64,000 nt of DNA from JACOTV01 sp964579395 (GTDB lineage: Bacteria; Patescibacteriota; Microgenomatia; UBA1406; GWC2-37-13), in the NCBI GenBank assembly GCA_964579395.1, contig CAZOFT010000006.1, positions 27,892 to 91,891 of the forward strand, written 5' to 3'. Both the position numbers and the translations under genes were made by a program. Shown in pieces: positions 62,056 to 64,000 of the stretch (its first letter is position 1; each line of letters begins with the position of its first letter). The notes beneath the pieces are model-generated. The model searched no databases and had not been told where the DNA came from. It worked only from the letters and a program-made list of their open reading frames with translations.

Positions 62056-62592
62056 ATGAAAACTATGATATTGGATTCGGGCAATCACACCATCCGGCTG
62101 GACAAGGCGGGGGAATATCGTGCTTTTATGGCGAATGTATCCGGTGAGTATCGCTTTGAACTGGCAGTCTCCGGGATTGACTTGCAGATAATCGGCATGT
62201 TTGATGCGGCGGGCACTGATGAATACCGTATCCACACCGTACAGCACCATATCGCTCCCGAGTCAACCTCGAACCTCCTTATCAAAGGAGTCTTTCGCGA
62301 CGCGGCAAAGTTTCATTACACAGGTCTCGTGAAAATTGAAAAAGGAGCACAGCAGTCCCACGCGTATCAGAAAAATCAGAACTTGGTTTTGTCGCCTGAA
62401 GTATTTGTGGAATCGGAGCCATTTTTGGAGATTGAAGCAAACGATGTCTTTTGTACCCATGGCTCAACAACCGGCCGCCTCAGTGAAGAGCTGTTGTACT
62501 ACATGCGCTCACGCGGACTGCGGCTTGTTGATGCACAAGATTTGCTGGTCGAAGGATTTTTGGAAGAAGTGAAACCGCCTCAATCAGTATAA
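62056..62592 (+). CDS. sufD: Short SufD-like protein
   Basis: 178 residues from the ATG at 62056 (GTG at 62041 is possible). It corresponds to a minimal SufB/SufD beta-helix plus the conserved C-terminus (HGSTTGRLSEELLYYMRSRGLRLVDAQDLLVEGFLEEV), less than half of usual SufD (about 400). There is no sign of a frameshift nearby; sufB ends normally and sufS starts at its stop. Likely a reduced SufD partner of SufB. Confidence 0.8.
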   Translation: MKTMILDSGNHTIRLDKAGEYRAFMANVSGEYRFELAVSGIDLQIIGMFDAAGTDEYRIHTVQHHIAPESTSNLLIKGVFRDAAKFHYTGLVKIEKGAQQSHAYQKNQNLVLSPEVFVESEPFLEIEANDVFCTHGSTTGRLSEELLYYMRSRGLRLVDAQDLLVEGFLEEVKPPQSV

Positions 62593-63839
62593 TGAATGCT
62601 ATGAACGATACAGACATTGTAGAAATTCGTCGCGACTTTCCCTTTTTTACTGCGCACCCTGAGTTGGTGTATCTTGATTCAGCAGCAACCGCTCTCAAAC
62701 CTCAGTCAGTTATTGATGCTATGGACCGCTATTATGTGCAAAACAGCGTGAATATCAAGCGTGGCGTTTACAACCTGTCTGCCACAGTGACTGCACAGTA
62801 TGAAGCAGCTCGATCTGCAGTAGCCGACTATATTCACGCACAGCCAGAGCAGACCGTATTTGTACGCAATGCCACAGAGGGAATCAACCTCATCATGTAT
62901 GCATTGGGGACTGATCTGATCCAAGAAGGCGATGAGATCGTGACCACGATTGCCGAACATCACTCCAATTTTGTCCCGTGGCAACAGCTCGCCGCTTCTC
63001 ATGGTGTCAATCTTCGCATTATCGACGTTGATGATGAGCTGCATGACTTGGCGCTTTTTGACGATGACGGAAATGTGGCTTTGGATGGAGTGGTGACTCC
63101 ACAGACGAAACTGATGGCAATAACCCATGTGTCAAATGTGTTGGGTGTCATTTTGCCCATTACGGAGATTGTCAAAGAGGCCCGTCGCATCAATCCGGAT
63201 ATTTGCGTTGTTGTTGATGGTGCGCAGGGAATCACATCGCTTCCGGTGGATGTGGTTGCAATGGACTGCGACTTTTATGTGTTTTCCGGCCACAAACTTC
63301 TGGGGCCGACCGGCATCGGAGTCGTATGGGGAAAAAAGTCTTGGTGGGACCGGATGCGCCCGTTTCAATATGGGGGCGACATGATTCACTCGGTGGCAGT
63401 TGAAAAAACCGCGTTTGCCGACATGCCTGAGCGTTATGAAGCGGGAACGCCTGCTATCGCTGAGGCTATCGGGTTGGGTGCAGCGATAGACTATATGAAC
63501 AATCTCCCCTTAGGTGAGCTGTTGTCTCACAAACAAAAACTGGTCAAGCTGGCGAGTGAACGCCTCTTGAGTACGGATTATCAGACGTGGCATGTGGATT
63601 CGTCGATGAACGCCGGGGTGATCACGCTGAATCACCCACGAGTGCATGCGCATGATCTGGCTTCAGTTTTGGATGATGCGGGTGTCCTGGCTCGAGCTGG
63701 CCATCACTGTGCTCAACCGCTCCATACTCGCTTTGAGCTTCCTTCTACGCTCAGACTGAGTTTGGGTATATACACGACTGAGTCAGACGTGGAGAAGGCA
63801 TTGGATGCGCTAGACGGTGCGCTACGCCTGTTTTCCTGA
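62592..63839 (+). CDS. sufS: Cysteine desulfurase SufS
   Basis: PLP enzyme that releases sulfur from cysteine for Fe-S assembly. 415 residues with the PLP-lysine in FSGHKLLGPTGIGV and the catalytic Cys in RAGHHCAQPLHTRF, as in group II desulfurases. The start overlaps the sufD stop by one base. No sufE or sufU follows within the remaining 160 bp. Confidence 0.95.
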   Translation: MNAMNDTDIVEIRRDFPFFTAHPELVYLDSAATALKPQSVIDAMDRYYVQNSVNIKRGVYNLSATVTAQYEAARSAVADYIHAQPEQTVFVRNATEGINLIMYALGTDLIQEGDEIVTTIAEHHSNFVPWQQLAASHGVNLRIIDVDDELHDLALFDDDGNVALDGVVTPQTKLMAITHVSNVLGVILPITEIVKEARRINPDICVVVDGAQGITSLPVDVVAMDCDFYVFSGHKLLGPTGIGVVWGKKSWWDRMRPFQYGGDMIHSVAVEKTAFADMPERYEAGTPAIAEAIGLGAAIDYMNNLPLGELLSHKQKLVKLASERLLSTDYQTWHVDSSMNAGVITLNHPRVHAHDLASVLDDAGVLARAGHHCAQPLHTRFELPSTLRLSLGIYTTESDVEKALDALDGALRLFS

Positions 63840-63955
63840 TTGGTTGCAACTGCCACAACTTCTTGCTGTTGCCACAGCAGATTGCCACCATGATAAATAG
63901 ATAACACACTCACTGGAAAATGTAGTACTCTTTTTCTAACACCACATACGAACCT

Positions 63956-64000
63956 ATGGAACTCCCACCTGTTAATCATCCCAAGCAAAACAAGAAGCAG
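63956..64000 (+). CDS. Start of a gene cut by the window edge
   Basis: An ATG at 63956 opens a frame of 15 codons (MELPPVNHPKQNKKQ) to the window end. It lies 116 bp after sufS. Too short to identify. Confidence 0.3.
   Translation, partial: MELPPVNHPKQNKKQ

Noticed and set aside
1..64000. Alternative genetic code with UGA as glycine or tryptophan
   Set aside because: Several well-identified genes (tpiA, greA, the serine recombinases) end in TGA at the expected length.
1..64000. CRISPR arrays or insertion sequences
   Set aside because: No regularly spaced repeats and no DDE transposase genes were seen; mobile content is limited to the two serine-recombinase segments.

Overview
The window reads as a chromosome segment of a Candidate Phyla Radiation (Patescibacteria) bacterium. 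Pointers are DUF4012, LytR-CpsA-Psr and PilN/PilO-type surface genes between informational genes, shortened versions of usually longer proteins (AlaRS, RecO, SufD, UvrD-like helicase), a class I lysyl-tRNA synthetase, a stand-alone Pol I 5'-nuclease domain and a TsaC-TsaE fusion. UGA is an ordinary stop (tpiA, greA and others end in TGA), which argues against the UGA-as-glycine lineages (Gracilibacteria, Absconditabacteria). The lineage within the CPR cannot be fixed from the sequence alone.

Layout. (1) 1-8.6 kb, host: carA-carB-pyrF, an HD hydrolase, class I lysS, greA and tRNA-Glu(CTC). The lysS leader carries what looks like a complete T-box riboswitch behind a consensus promoter. The greA leader carries a terminator-like hairpin. 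(2) 8.6-25.7 kb, an AT-rich accessory island with two large serine recombinases. The first segment (about 8.6-18.6 kb) abuts tRNA-Glu. It carries a recombinase, small phage/ICE-like genes, an XRE regulator and a 1754-residue STAND NTPase with a putative N-terminal nuclease, coupled to a membrane-anchored MerR-type HTH protein. The second segment (18.73-25.70 kb) is a 7-kb element whose ends can be read from the sequence: its inner arms form a 19/21-bp inverted repeat around a shared CAC core. It carries a recombinase, a MerR-type HTH gene overlapping a PD-(D/E)XK nuclease-like gene, a hydrolase, a D-2-hydroxyacid dehydrogenase and a terminase-small-subunit-like gene. (3) 25.7-64 kb, host: secreted and membrane proteins, M32 carboxypeptidase, DsbA-like protein, alaS, NAD(P)HX dehydratase, secA, UvrD-like helicase, tpiA, LCP protein, pilN/pilO cluster, rpsT, recO-glyS, a polysaccharide cluster (DUF4012, sugar transferase, manC, glycosyltransferase), a 5'-nuclease, ftsH, tsaCE-tsaD, a MetF-like gene and sufCBDS.

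The most novel-looking content is the pair of MerR-HTH plus effector modules. Their regulators are homologous, and both sets of promoters carry the same TTAGTATAA motif. One effector is a STAND-type NTPase with a nuclease-like N-terminus, the other a nuclease-like protein of a family I do not recognise. Both look like mobile, regulated anti-invader modules, but that function is inferred. The lysS T-box is the best-supported regulatory discovery.
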